From JALYGJ01 sp963781705 (lineage in GTDB: Bacteria; Chloroflexota; Limnocylindria; Limnocylindrales; CSP1-4): a stretch of DNA of 15,259 nt. How positions within the stretch are numbered: position 1 is the stretch's first letter; every line of letters begins with the position of its first letter. The position numbers and the translations under genes are program-made. Location: positions 1 through 15,259 of the forward strand of contig CAWAGP010000007.1 of the NCBI GenBank assembly GCA_963781705.1, read 5' to 3'. The notes under the pieces are model-generated. The model worked only from the letters and a program-made list of their open reading frames with translations. It was not told where the DNA came from and made no database searches. Of the stretch, positions 1-6,398 are shown piece by piece.

Positions 1-18
1 ACTTAGCACTCACTAAGC
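1..18. promoter_or_regulatory. TetR operator upstream of tetR
   Basis: Seen: the site reads ACTTAGC, six bases, TAAGC, and contains the perfect inverted repeat CTTAG-N6-CTAAG at 2-17. The same pattern (ACTTAGC-N6-TAAGT) recurs at 619-636 before the exporter gene. TAAGCT at 14-19 could be a -10 box seven bases before the tetR ATG, so a bound repressor would cover the promoter and the transcript would be leaderless. Autoregulation is inferred from family behaviour. The -35 region lies outside the window. Confidence 0.75.
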
Positions 19-26
19 TCTCGCCC

Positions 27-590
27 ATGAACGCGACCGCCGTGCGGCTCCATGCCGAGGAACGTAAGGAGAGCGTGATCGCCGAGGCGACGCGCGAGTT
101 TGCCGCGCACGGCTATGCGGGCACCTCGACGATGGCCATTGCCAAGCGCGTCGGCGTGTCGCAGCCGTACCTGTTCCAGCTCTTCGGCACCAAGAAGGAC
201 CTCTTTATCGAGGCCGTGCGTGACTGCTTCGGCCGGGTGCGCAACCGCTTCGAGACCGTCGGACATGAGGCGCGGACGAAGTCGACGGATCCGATCGCCA
301 TCCTCCATGCCATGGGCGACGAGTACTGCGACATGCTGCGTGATCGCGACATGCTGCGGCTGCAGATGCAGGCCTATGCGGCGGCCAGTGACGACCCGGA
401 CATTCAGCGCGTCGTGCGCGGCGAGTGGACGACGTTGTACGACGCGGTTGCGCGGGTGTCGGGTGCCGACGAAGACGCCATCCACTTCTGGTTTGCCGAG
501 GGCATGCTGATGAACGTTGCCGCGGTGGTAGGCGGCCTCAACCCCGAAATCGACGCAGAGCTCGCACGAGGTGGCGCCTGGCACGAGTGA
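27..590 (+). CDS. TetR/AcrR family transcriptional repressor
   Basis: A 187-residue protein, normal size for TetR. Residues about 13-60 form the N-terminal helix-turn-helix: an amphipathic helix, then TSTMAIAKRVGVSQPYLFQL, then FGTKKDLF, which is the conserved end of the TetR DNA-binding domain. Residues 65-187 are the variable helical ligand-binding and dimerisation part; the ligand cannot be read from sequence. The ATG at 27 follows the operator at 1-18 with no room for a Shine-Dalgarno, fitting leaderless translation. The exporter gene follows 78 bases downstream on the same strand and carries a matching operator, so the likely role is a drug-responsive repressor of itself and the pump. 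The family call is firm; the target assignment is inferred from the shared operator. Confidence 0.93.
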   Translation: MNATAVRLHAEERKESVIAEATREFAAHGYAGTSTMAIAKRVGVSQPYLFQLFGTKKDLFIEAVRDCFGRVRNRFETVGHEARTKSTDPIAILHAMGDEYCDMLRDRDMLRLQMQAYAAASDDPDIQRVVRGEWTTLYDAVARVSGADEDAIHFWFAEGMLMNVAAVVGGLNPEIDAELARGGAWHE

Positions 591-607
591 CCCCACGTAC
601 CCCTTTT

Positions 608-637
608 TTGTGCTGCGAACTTAGCGAGCGATAAGTA
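608..637 (+). promoter_or_regulatory. Candidate promoter of the MFS exporter
   Basis: TTGTGC at 608-613 could be a -35 box. Sixteen to eighteen bases later GATAAG/TAAGTA (630-637) could be a -10 box. The TetR operator at 619-636 fills the spacer and the -10, a typical arrangement for steric repression. It would give the exporter its own regulated promoter even though tetR lies just upstream on the same strand. Boxes are weak matches picked by eye. Confidence 0.4.
619..636. promoter_or_regulatory. TetR operator upstream of MFS exporter
   Basis: Seen: ACTTA and TAAGT arms form a perfect 5-bp inverted repeat around an 8-bp centre, and 14 of 18 positions agree with the reverse complement. It shares ACTTAGC-N6-TAAG with the site at 1-18. 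Two copies, one before the repressor and one before the exporter, are strong evidence for a real operator. Which protein binds is inferred from adjacency. Confidence 0.8.
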
Positions 638-668
638 ACCCCGACCCGACCCCACAGGAGAACCCACG

Positions 669-2102
669 ATGTCCCGCACCCGCTCAGCGGCATGGACCTT
701 CGCGATCACGGCGATCGCGCTGTTCATGGTCGCGCTCGACAACCTGGTGGTGACCACCGCCCTGCCGGTCATCCGCGCCGATCTCGGCTCGTCGCTGTCC
801 GACCTCGAATGGATGGTCAACGCCTACACGCTGACCTTCGCGGTGCTGCTACTGACCGGCGCGGCCCTCGGCGACCGCTTTGGCCGTCGGCGCATGTTCG
901 TCATCGGCCTGGTCATCTTCACGGTGGGTTCGACAGCCGCGGCACTGGCGCCCACCAGTACGGCGCTGATCCTCGCCCGCGCCCTCCAGGGAGTGGGCGG
1001 CGCAATCGTCACGCCGCTCACGCTGACGATCCTGTCGGCCGGCGTGTCGCCCGAGCGGCGCCCACTGGCGCTCGGGGCGTGGGGTGGCATCGGCGGCCTG
1101 GCCATCGCGGTCGGACCGGTCGTCGGCGGAGCCATCGCCCAGGGCGTGAACTGGCACTGGATCTTCTGGCTCAACGTGCCCGTCGGCATCGTGGCCGCCA
1201 TCCTCGCCTACTTCCGATTGGAGGAAACCCACGGGCCCGAGGGTCGGCTGGACATCGCCGGCCTCGCCCTGGCCAGCACCGGCCTGCTCGGCGTGGTCTG
1301 GGCGGTCATCCACGGCAACGACCGTGGCTGGACCGATCCGCAGATCCTGGCCGGCTTCGTCGTGGGCGGCGCACTGCTGCTCGCTTTCGTCGCGTGGGAG
1401 CTGCGCACACGCTCGCCCATGCTGCCGCCGCACCTCTTCCGCAGCCGCGGCTTCACCGCGGCCAACACGGCCTCGCTGCTGATGTACTTCGGCATGTTCG
1501 GCTCGGTCTTCCTGCTCTCGCAGTTCTTCCAGGTGGTGCAGGGTTACAACCCCTTCGAGGCCGGCCTGCGCGTCCTGCCATGGACGGCAATGCCGATCTT
1601 CGTGGCACCCATTGCCGGCGTACTCAGTGCGCGCATCGGCCCGCGGCCGATCGTCGTCACCGGCCTGGCGCTGATGTCAGTCGGCCTCGCCTGGCTGGCA
1701 GCCATTGCCGCACCCGACGCGGCGTACACCAGCTTCGTGGTGCCATTCATCGTCAGCGGCACCGGCATGGGCATGTTCTTCGCGCCGATCGCCAACGTCG
1801 TCCTGTCCGCCGTCCGGCGTGAGGAGGAGGGCAAGGCGTCGGGCGCCAACAACGCCATCCGCGAGGTCGGCGGCGTCTTCGGAGTGGCCGTCCTGGCCGC
1901 GATCTTCACGGCCAACGGCTCCTACACCTCGCCGCAGGCGTACGTCGACGGCCTGGTGCCGGCGGTCTGGTTCGGCGCCGCGGTCGTGGCCGTCGCCGCG
2001 GTCAGCGCGCTGTTCATCCCGCGCCACGTGGTCGGCGAGGTCGTGTCCGGCACACCTGAGTCATCCGAGGCAGGCCCGATCGAGCAGGCCGCCGCCGGAT
2101 AG
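669..2102 (+). CDS. MFS multidrug exporter, DHA2 (EmrB/QacA-like) family
   Basis: A 477-residue, strongly hydrophobic protein, the length of 14-helix DHA2 drug:H+ antiporters in the cytoplasmic membrane. Near the N-terminus MVALDNLVVTTALPVI is the typical first-helix signature with its Asp. GAALGDRFGRRR (about 62-73) is MFS motif A in the loop between helices 2 and 3. GPVVGGAI in helix 5 is the antiporter motif C, which marks exporters. NWHWIFWLNVPVGI follows in helix 6, as in EmrB relatives. The ATG at 669 has a good Shine-Dalgarno (AGGAG at 656-660, 8-base gap). The operator at 619-636 points to control by the adjacent TetR protein. The exported compound is unknown. The tail after the last helix is short, polar and acidic. 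Confidence 0.93.
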   Translation: MSRTRSAAWTFAITAIALFMVALDNLVVTTALPVIRADLGSSLSDLEWMVNAYTLTFAVLLLTGAALGDRFGRRRMFVIGLVIFTVGSTAAALAPTSTALILARALQGVGGAIVTPLTLTILSAGVSPERRPLALGAWGGIGGLAIAVGPVVGGAIAQGVNWHWIFWLNVPVGIVAAILAYFRLEETHGPEGRLDIAGLALASTGLLGVVWAVIHGNDRGWTDPQILAGFVVGGALLLAFVAWELRTRSPMLPPHLFRSRGFTAANTASLLMYFGMFGSVFLLSQFFQVVQGYNPFEAGLRVLPWTAMPIFVAPIAGVLSARIGPRPIVVTGLALMSVGLAWLAAIAAPDAAYTSFVVPFIVSGTGMGMFFAPIANVVLSAVRREEEGKASGANNAIREVGGVFGVAVLAAIFTANGSYTSPQAYVDGLVPAVWFGAAVVAVAAVSALFIPRHVVGEVVSGTPESSEAGPIEQAAAG

Positions 2103-2106
2103 CGCC

Positions 2107-2125
2107 GGCCTGACGGGGTCGGGCC
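2107..2125 (+). terminator. Hairpin after the MFS gene, possible terminator
   Basis: GGCCTGAC (2107-2114), loop GGG, GTCGGGCC (2118-2125) gives an 8-bp stem with one T-G wobble, starting five bases after the MFS stop codon. There is no following T-run, so intrinsic termination is uncertain; position is the main argument. Confidence 0.35.
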
Positions 2126-2177
2126 ACGGGCCCCGGGCCGGTCAAGATCGCATTTGGCCCCCGCGCGCAAGCGGCAC

Positions 2178-2205
2178 GCCGGGGTCCCCTCCCCGGCAAT
2201 ACTGT
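2178..2205 (+). promoter_or_regulatory. Inverted repeat and possible leaderless -10 before the AI-2E family gene
   Basis: GCCGGGG (2178-2184) and CCCCGGC (2191-2197) form a perfect 7-bp inverted repeat with a 6-base loop. TACTGT at 2200-2205 matches TANNNT and ends four bases before the ATG at 2210. There is no Shine-Dalgarno. The repeat could be the end of a terminator, an operator, or chance in GC-rich DNA. Confidence 0.35.
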
Positions 2206-2209
2206 CCGC

Positions 2210-3235
2210 ATGCGTCCCGGTCCATGGGTGGTACTCGCGCTGGCCACGCTCGTCGTGCTGTGGCTGGCACGCGACGTGCTGGGGCCGTTCGTGGTGGGTG
2301 CCGTCATCGCCTACGCCTTCGGCCCGCCGGTGACCGTCGCCCAGCGGCGCACCGGCTGGCCGCGCATCGCCGTCGTGGGCATCGGCTACATCGTGTCGCT
2401 CGCGATCATCATCATCCTCGCCGCGCTGCTCGCGGACCAGGCCGTGCGCGAGTTCGGGACCCTCGCGACGGGCGGCCCGGACGCGCTGGCGACGACGCTG
2501 CGCAGCCTCGTGGGCGCCGACTCGATCAATCTCGCCGGGCAGACCTTCTCGATCTCCGAGATTGCCCAGGCAGCGGAAGACCAGATCGCGGGCCTGTTCG
2601 CGTCACCCGGCGATGCCCTGCACCTGGCAACCGAGGCCGGCTCGTTCCTGCTCGACTCGTTCCTGGTGGTCGTCGTCAGCTTCTACCTGCTGCTCGACGG
2701 CCCGCGCCTGCTCGAGCGCATGGTCCTGCGCGTGCCCGACGACCGACGCGACCGGCTGGTGGCCATCCTCGACCGGATCCACGTCACGCTCGGGCGCTGG
2801 CTGCGTGGCCAGCTGCTGCTGATCGCCCTCGTCGCGTTGGCCGTCTACCTCATCCTGGGGCCGATCCTGCACGTGCCGCACGCGCTGGCGATCGGGATCC
2901 TCACTGGCATCCTCGAGATCCTGCCGCTCGTGGGCCCGATCGTCGCCACCGCGATTGCGGCGATCTTTGCCTTCTCGAGCGGTGGGCTGACGCTGGCCAT
3001 CATCGTGGTGGTCATCTACTTCGTGCTCCGCCAGGTCGAGGACCAGCTGGTCATGCCGGTCGTCATCGGCCGCATCGTCCATCTGCATCCGGTCGTGACC
3101 ATATTTGCGGTACTCGTCGGATTGAGCGCCTTTGGCCTGTTGGGCGGCGTGCTCGGGGTGCCCGTGGCAGCCGCGGCGATGGTCGTCTTCAACGAGTTCT
3201 TTCCGCCCGACCAGGAGCCCGAGCCGACCGCGTGA
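2210..3235 (+). CDS. AI-2E family (PerM/YdiK-like) membrane transporter
   Basis: A 341-residue polytopic membrane protein. Two hydrophobic segments at the N-terminus (residues about 5-35 and 50-80) are followed by a soluble stretch (about 85-140), a further membrane segment (about 143-165), and a cluster of C-terminal helices from about 200 to 330. The diagnostic family region is RQVEDQLVMPVVIG followed by RIVHLHPVVTIFAVLVG, then a Gly-rich helix ending in VLGVPVAAA. Length and topology are normal. The family is named after E. coli TqsA, an AI-2 exporter, but most members have unproven substrates and some act in Na+/H+ exchange, so no substrate is assigned. The start is the first in-frame ATG. 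A separate transcript from the MFS gene is likely, given a 107-base gap with two hairpins. Confidence 0.9.
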   Translation: MRPGPWVVLALATLVVLWLARDVLGPFVVGAVIAYAFGPPVTVAQRRTGWPRIAVVGIGYIVSLAIIIILAALLADQAVREFGTLATGGPDALATTLRSLVGADSINLAGQTFSISEIAQAAEDQIAGLFASPGDALHLATEAGSFLLDSFLVVVVSFYLLLDGPRLLERMVLRVPDDRRDRLVAILDRIHVTLGRWLRGQLLLIALVALAVYLILGPILHVPHALAIGILTGILEILPLVGPIVATAIAAIFAFSSGGLTLAIIVVVIYFVLRQVEDQLVMPVVIGRIVHLHPVVTIFAVLVGLSAFGLLGGVLGVPVAAAAMVVFNEFFPPDQEPEPTA

Positions 3236-3273
3236 CCAAGGGACTGCAGTCATCCGCCATTTGACCCGCGACC

Positions 3274-3296
3274 GGCGAGCCGCGCTCGCCTAGCCT
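3274..3296 (+). promoter_or_regulatory. Inverted repeat next to candidate -10 of the rhodanese gene
   Basis: GGCGAGC (3274-3280), CGC, GCTCGCC (3284-3290) is a perfect 7-bp inverted repeat. It abuts TAGCCT (3291-3296), a good TANNNT -10 match. TTGACC at 3261-3266 resembles a -35 but sits 24 bases away, longer than usual spacing. The repeat could be an operator in the spacer or a hairpin ending the upstream gene (stop at 3235). Confidence 0.35.
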
Positions 3297-3312
3297 CGCC
3301 ACCACCGAGGGC

Positions 3313-3320
3313 AAAGGAGG
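3313..3320 (+). promoter_or_regulatory. Strong Shine-Dalgarno of the rhodanese gene
   Basis: AAAGGAGG lies seven bases before the ATG at 3328. It is the best ribosome binding site in the window and fixes the start. It contrasts with neighbouring genes that appear leaderless. Confidence 0.8.
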
Positions 3321-3327
3321 CGGAGAG

Positions 3328-3834
3328 ATGCACCTGACCCGTCACGAGGTGATGAGCGACCGGATGCTCGAGGCCCGCCGCGTACGCGCACAGCAGGTCG
3401 TTGTTGGCCTGTTGCTGGTTGCGGCCGTCGCCATCTCCGGCTGCGGTGGCGGGGGCGCCGGGCCGGCGGCGACCGTCGCGGCGACCGGGCCTGCGACTGC
3501 GAGCGCGGCGGCCACCACTCTGCCGCTGACGGTCGGTGTCGCCCAGGCTGCGGCACTCAAGGATCAGGGCGCGTTCGTCCTTGACGTGCGCGAGCCCAAC
3601 GAATGGGCCACCGGTCACATCCGTGGCGCCACGCTGATCCCCCTGGGCCAGTTGGCGGACCGAGCCGGCGAGGTCCCCCGCGACCGGACCGTGGTGGTCG
3701 TATGCCACACCGGCAATCGTTCCGCGCAGGGACGCGACATCCTGCGCCAGGCCGGTTTCACCAACGTGACCAGCATGACCGGCGGCATGGCCGCCTGGAT
3801 CGCCGCCGGCCTGCCCGTCCAGACCGGGTCGTAG
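3328..3834 (+). CDS. Lipoprotein with a single rhodanese domain
   Basis: A 168-residue protein. Residues 1-39 are a type II signal peptide: a long charged n-region, the hydrophobic core VVVGLLLVAAVA, and a lipobox ISGC with Cys39 as the expected lipid anchor. Residues 40-65 are a Gly/Ala/Thr-rich linker. Residues about 66-168 are one rhodanese domain, with FVLDVREPNEWATGHIRGA (the CH2A-type start), the active-site loop CHTGNRS with catalytic Cys126, and GGMAAWIAAGLPV at the end. The loop has the CxxGxR form of single-domain sulfurtransferases. Known: such domains carry a persulfide on the Cys. Inferred: it acts outside the membrane in sulfur transfer, cyanide/thiosulfate handling or thiol redox; the substrate is unknown. 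It seems to be transcribed alone. Confidence 0.9.
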   Translation: MHLTRHEVMSDRMLEARRVRAQQVVVGLLLVAAVAISGCGGGGAGPAATVAATGPATASAAATTLPLTVGVAQAAALKDQGAFVLDVREPNEWATGHIRGATLIPLGQLADRAGEVPRDRTVVVVCHTGNRSAQGRDILRQAGFTNVTSMTGGMAAWIAAGLPVQTGS

Positions 3835-3874
3835 CGGGCTCCTGACGCATCCGGCCGCACCCAGCCTGTTCCAG

Positions 3875-3892
3875 TCACGCGTGATGCGCATC
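3875..3892. repeat. Two overlapping 10-bp palindromes
   Basis: TCACGCGTGA (3875-3884) and GATGCGCATC (3883-3892) are perfect palindromes sharing two bases. They open a palindrome-rich stretch in the gap between the convergent rhodanese and oxidoreductase genes. They could be protein-binding sites or part of a folded 3' end. A related split repeat, GATGC-N7-GCATC, lies at 3961-3977. Confidence 0.55.
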
Positions 3893-3905
3893 TCTCCTGA
3901 TCAAG

Positions 3906-3943
3906 CGTGCACCGAAATGCACATTTCGAGTGCGCGTCACTCG
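3906..3943. terminator. Strong hairpin in convergent gap, possible bidirectional terminator
   Basis: CGAAAT (3913-3918), loop GCAC, ATTTCG (3923-3928) is a perfect 6-bp stem. The outer arms CGTGCAC (3906-3912) and GTGCGCG (3930-3936) add seven pairs with one G-T wobble and a bulged A at 3929, so the full stem is about 13 bp. A competing hairpin, CGAGTG (3927-3932) with CACTCG (3938-3943), uses part of the same sequence. The site sits between two genes that point at each other (stops at 3834 and 4044), which fits shared termination. There is no T-run on either side. Confidence 0.5.
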
Positions 3944-4043
3944 GGGATTTGGCGGTCAGCGATGCTTCACGCGCATCAGACGTTCTGGGAGCGGAAGGCA
4001 CCGAACCTCGGCAAACCGTCCGGACCCGCGACATCGCCAGCAG

Positions 4044-5312
4044 CTAGGAAGGCGCGCGGACCACCTCGCCGGTCAGGCGCGCCTGCTCGGCCGCGAAGGC
4101 GAGCGTATGGCCGACGACTGCCGCTTCCGTCGCGCCGGCGGTCACCGGCTCGCGTCGACCGGCGCGCCGTTGCACCAGGCCCGCTACAAACGCGTCGAGC
4201 AGCCGGTCATCGCCGCCGCCGTGTCCATCACCGGCCGCCTCGATGGGTACTGCAACGGGCGCCGTCGCCACGCCCGGCGTGAACGAACTCAGCCACAACT
4301 CGCCGGTCACCAGGTTGCCGCTGATCTCGCCGGCCGTGCCCATCAGCCGCACCGTGCGGGTCACGTCGGCGGTGAAAGCGCTGACGGTCAGCGTGGCCGT
4401 TGAGCCGTCCGCGAAATCGATCACGGTCACCTGGTGATCGGCCACGTCGTTGTCGCAGCGGTAGACGCAGCGTCCGTAGGGCCCGCTGCTCAGTGCCGCC
4501 CGGATGCCGGCCCCCGATTGATCGGCCGTGGCGGCCATCAGCCACGGGTGGCCCGTGGGCAGGGCGCCGTAGAAGGCGACCGCATCGAAGGGACAGGCCG
4601 GCTGCACCGGACATCCGTCGGTGCATCGCGCCGGTGCGCCTGCCGGCGCGTTCTCCGACCGAAAGTGCGTCAGCCGGCCGAAGGAGGCGACCGACCGCCA
4701 GGCACTCCCCGTCAACCAGGCCAGGACGTCCAGGTCGTGGCAGGCCTTGGTCAGGATGACGGGCGCCGTCTCATCGCTGCGCCGCCAGTTGCCGCGCACG
4801 TAGCTGTGGGCGAAATGCAGGTAGCCGACGTTCTCGACGTGGTCGATGGTCATCAGCCGGCCGATGCGCCCCTCGCCCACCAGGCGGGCGATCGCCTCGA
4901 AGAAGGGCGCGTGGCGGAGCGGGTGCGCGATGGTCATCCGCCCGGCCGACGAGCGCGCGGTCGCGAGCAGGCGCACGAGTTCGTCCGGCGATCGCGCGAC
5001 AGGCTTCTCGAGCAGGACGTCACGTCCCTGCTCGAGAGCCGCGATGGCCGGCGCAGTGTGGGCCCAGTCGGGCGTGGCGATGATCACCCCATCGCTGGAT
5101 GGTCCGTGGGCCAGCAGGTCGGCCCAGTCGGCAAACCGATCGGCCGCGGGGATGCCCAGTTCGTCGCCCAGCACCGCACGCCGGGCTTCGTCGGGTTCCG
5201 CGACGGCGACGACGCGCACCGACTCCGCGTGTTTCGAGCAGTAGGCCCCGTAGGTCAGCCGACCGCGCACACCGGCGCCCAGGATGGCCAGCGTGACCGG
5301 TGTGTCGGTCAC
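4044..5312 (-). CDS. Gfo/Idh/MocA family NAD(P)-dependent oxidoreductase
   Basis: A 422-residue predicted cytosolic dehydrogenase, probably acting on a sugar or cyclitol derivative. The N-terminal Rossmann fold starts at once with GAGVRG (12-17). VIIATPDWAH and the hallmark EKP (102-104, Lys103 being the conserved catalytic/cofactor residue) follow. The C-terminal beta-sheet domain carries VILTKACHDLDVLAWL, with the conserved His and Asp of the active site. A subfamily insert has three cysteines (C230, C234, C240; C-x3-C-x5-C), and GRCVYRCDNDVADHQV lies further on; both are typical of one branch of this family. The start is GTG at 5312, one base after the stop of the upstream gene; upstream codons in this frame lie inside that gene and read like shadow sequence. 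Translation is therefore probably coupled. Substrate unknown. Confidence 0.9.
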   Translation of the reverse strand: MTDTPVTLAILGAGVRGRLTYGAYCSKHAESVRVVAVAEPDEARRAVLGDELGIPAADRFADWADLLAHGPSSDGVIIATPDWAHTAPAIAALEQGRDVLLEKPVARSPDELVRLLATARSSAGRMTIAHPLRHAPFFEAIARLVGEGRIGRLMTIDHVENVGYLHFAHSYVRGNWRRSDETAPVILTKACHDLDVLAWLTGSAWRSVASFGRLTHFRSENAPAGAPARCTDGCPVQPACPFDAVAFYGALPTGHPWLMAATADQSGAGIRAALSSGPYGRCVYRCDNDVADHQVTVIDFADGSTATLTVSAFTADVTRTVRLMGTAGEISGNLVTGELWLSSFTPGVATAPVAVPIEAAGDGHGGGDDRLLDAFVAGLVQRRAGRREPVTAGATEAAVVGHTLAFAAEQARLTGEVVRAPS

Positions 5313-5313
5313 G

Positions 5314-5742
5314 CTAGAGGGGCAGCGCGACCGCGACGACGCCCACGAGCGCGCCGACCGCCAGGCCGGCAAGGACCATGCGCCACACGCGCGCGCGATC
5401 GCGCGCCCGAGCAACCGGATCGGCGATCTGGCGGAGATCGCCTACCGGGCCGAAGTTGAACACGCCGCGCGACCCGAAGGCGACGCAGAAGTGCAGCACC
5501 GCCTGCAGGTAGGTGATCGTGGTACCGGCCGCGGGCACGGCCACGATGAGGCGGAACGCCGGTGGCACGCGCAGCACGATCAGCACGACCAGGGTGGCGA
5601 GGGTCACGGCCAAGCCGATATGGCCGGCCTGCCGGCGCCGCGCGATTTCGGCCGGGCCGATGTTGCACACGCCGGGCTGGTAGTCGCCTGCCGGGCTGAA
5701 GCTGTCGCCGGTCGGCGCCGGCGCAGTGCGCGAGAGAGTCAT
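5314..5742 (-). CDS. Small membrane protein of unknown function
   Basis: A 142-residue protein I cannot name. Residues 1-20 are polar, then YQPGVCNIGPAEIARRR (21-37) looks like a conserved signature. Hydrophobic segments lie at about 42-58, 62-88 and 122-142, so two or three membrane helices are likely. A short FNFGP motif (95-99) echoes the earlier CNIGP (26-30), which hints at two related half-motifs at the membrane face. A basic stretch (111-120) precedes the last helix. The ATG at 5742 is preceded by CAGAAT and six bases, consistent with a leaderless start. The stop is one base from the GTG of the oxidoreductase, implying one transcript. Codon use matches the neighbours and the frame is intact, so it is a real gene. 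It is conserved-looking, with function unknown. Confidence 0.75.
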   Translation of the reverse strand: MTLSRTAPAPTGDSFSPAGDYQPGVCNIGPAEIARRRQAGHIGLAVTLATLVVLIVLRVPPAFRLIVAVPAAGTTITYLQAVLHFCVAFGSRGVFNFGPVGDLRQIADPVARARDRARVWRMVLAGLAVGALVGVVAVALPL

Positions 5743-5773
5743 GCAGCCATTCTGGACCCGCGCTTGGATCCAC

Positions 5774-5796
5774 GCGGCGCGCCGCGGCGCTAGCGC
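5774..5796. repeat. Two adjacent GC palindromes after the nitroreductase stop
   Basis: GCGGCGCGCCGC (5774-5785) is a 12-bp perfect palindrome, and GCGCTAGCGC (5787-5796) is a 10-bp one spanning the nitroreductase stop codon. They fill much of the 47-base gap before the next gene. They could weaken read-through from the nitroreductase into the membrane protein gene. Chance is possible at this GC content. Confidence 0.35.
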
Positions 5797-6320
5797 TCGG
5801 TCAGCAGCTCGTCAAGCGGCAGGCGTGCCTCGCCCGGCGCGGTCCTCGGCGCCCGTGCCGCGAGCGTGGGATGACCCACGGCCATGATCGTGCGCACGAA
5901 GTGGCCGTCGGGTACTCCGAGCAACCGGCCCACCTGGTCGCGCACGTCGGGGCGCACCCAGGTGATTCCGGCGCCCAGGCCGATCATCGACGCACCGATC
6001 AGCACCCGCTCAGCGACGCGGCCGTCGTCGTAGGCCAGGCTCGAGCGATGATCGCGATCGTCCGGCAGCACGATGGCCAGTGCCGCGACCGCCGTGTGCA
6101 GCGCGCGCGTCTGCGGCTGACCCACCTCCGCAAGAGTGCGGATCAGCAGCTCGTTGCGCACGAGGATGAAGCGCCACGGCTGCGAGTTGCGGCTGCTGCC
6201 CGACCAGCGCGCGACCTGGGCCAGCGCACGCAAGTCCTCGTTACTGACCGGTTCGCCGGTGAATTCACGGTACTGGCGCGTCCTGAGCAGCGGCCGGAGC
6301 CGCGTAATCGGGTCATCCAT
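5790..6320 (-). CDS. Nitroreductase family FMN-dependent oxidoreductase
   Basis: A 176-residue protein, the short end of the nitroreductase family. TRQYREFTGEPVS (14-26) matches the N-terminal R-x-(S/Y)-x-R-x-F motif that binds FMN phosphate. ARWSGSSRNSQPWRF (37-51) is the conserved segment with Asn45 and QPW, contacting flavin. VGHPT near the end is the usual C-terminal VGYP-like motif. Known: members are homodimers using NAD(P)H and FMN to reduce nitro groups, quinones, or in some branches F420- or deazaflavin-linked substrates; which one is unclear here. The ATG at 6320 is chosen because the 17 residues upstream, to 6371, look non-family and would shorten the divergent promoter region. It heads a minus-strand group with the membrane protein and the oxidoreductase. 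Confidence 0.88.
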   Translation of the reverse strand: MDDPITRLRPLLRTRQYREFTGEPVSNEDLRALAQVARWSGSSRNSQPWRFILVRNELLIRTLAEVGQPQTRALHTAVAALAIVLPDDRDHRSSLAYDDGRVAERVLIGASMIGLGAGITWVRPDVRDQVGRLLGVPDGHFVRTIMAVGHPTLAARAPRTAPGEARLPLDELLTER

Positions 6321-6353
6321 GGAGTCCAGACTGCCACCTTCGCTGAACGAACG

Positions 6354-6398
6354 CTCACCGGGAGTGGGCATTTCGGACTAGACCGGTGCACTCACCGG
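6354..6398. promoter_or_regulatory. CACCGG repeats in the nitroreductase/cyclase divergent gap
   Basis: CTCACCGG occurs at 6354-6361 and 6391-6398 as a direct repeat. CCGGTG at 6383-6388 forms a perfect 6-bp inverted repeat with CACCGG at 6393-6398 (4-base loop CACT). The 96-bp region between the divergent starts (6320 and 6417) must hold both promoters. These could be binding sites of an unknown regulator; no regulator gene is adjacent. Confidence 0.35.

Noticed and set aside
1705..3264. Long plus-strand open frame of 519 codons
   Set aside because: Arg/Pro/Ala-rich translation with no domain; it is an alternate frame of the MFS and AI-2E family genes in GC-rich DNA.
3835..4043. Small protein gene or tRNA in the convergent gap
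   Set aside because: A short open frame crosses the gap at 3881-4282 but has no Shine-Dalgarno and runs antisense into the oxidoreductase; no cloverleaf fold was seen.
4434..5459. Plus-strand open frame of 341 codons
   Set aside because: Antisense to the oxidoreductase gene; the translation shows only biased composition (Gly, Arg, Asp).
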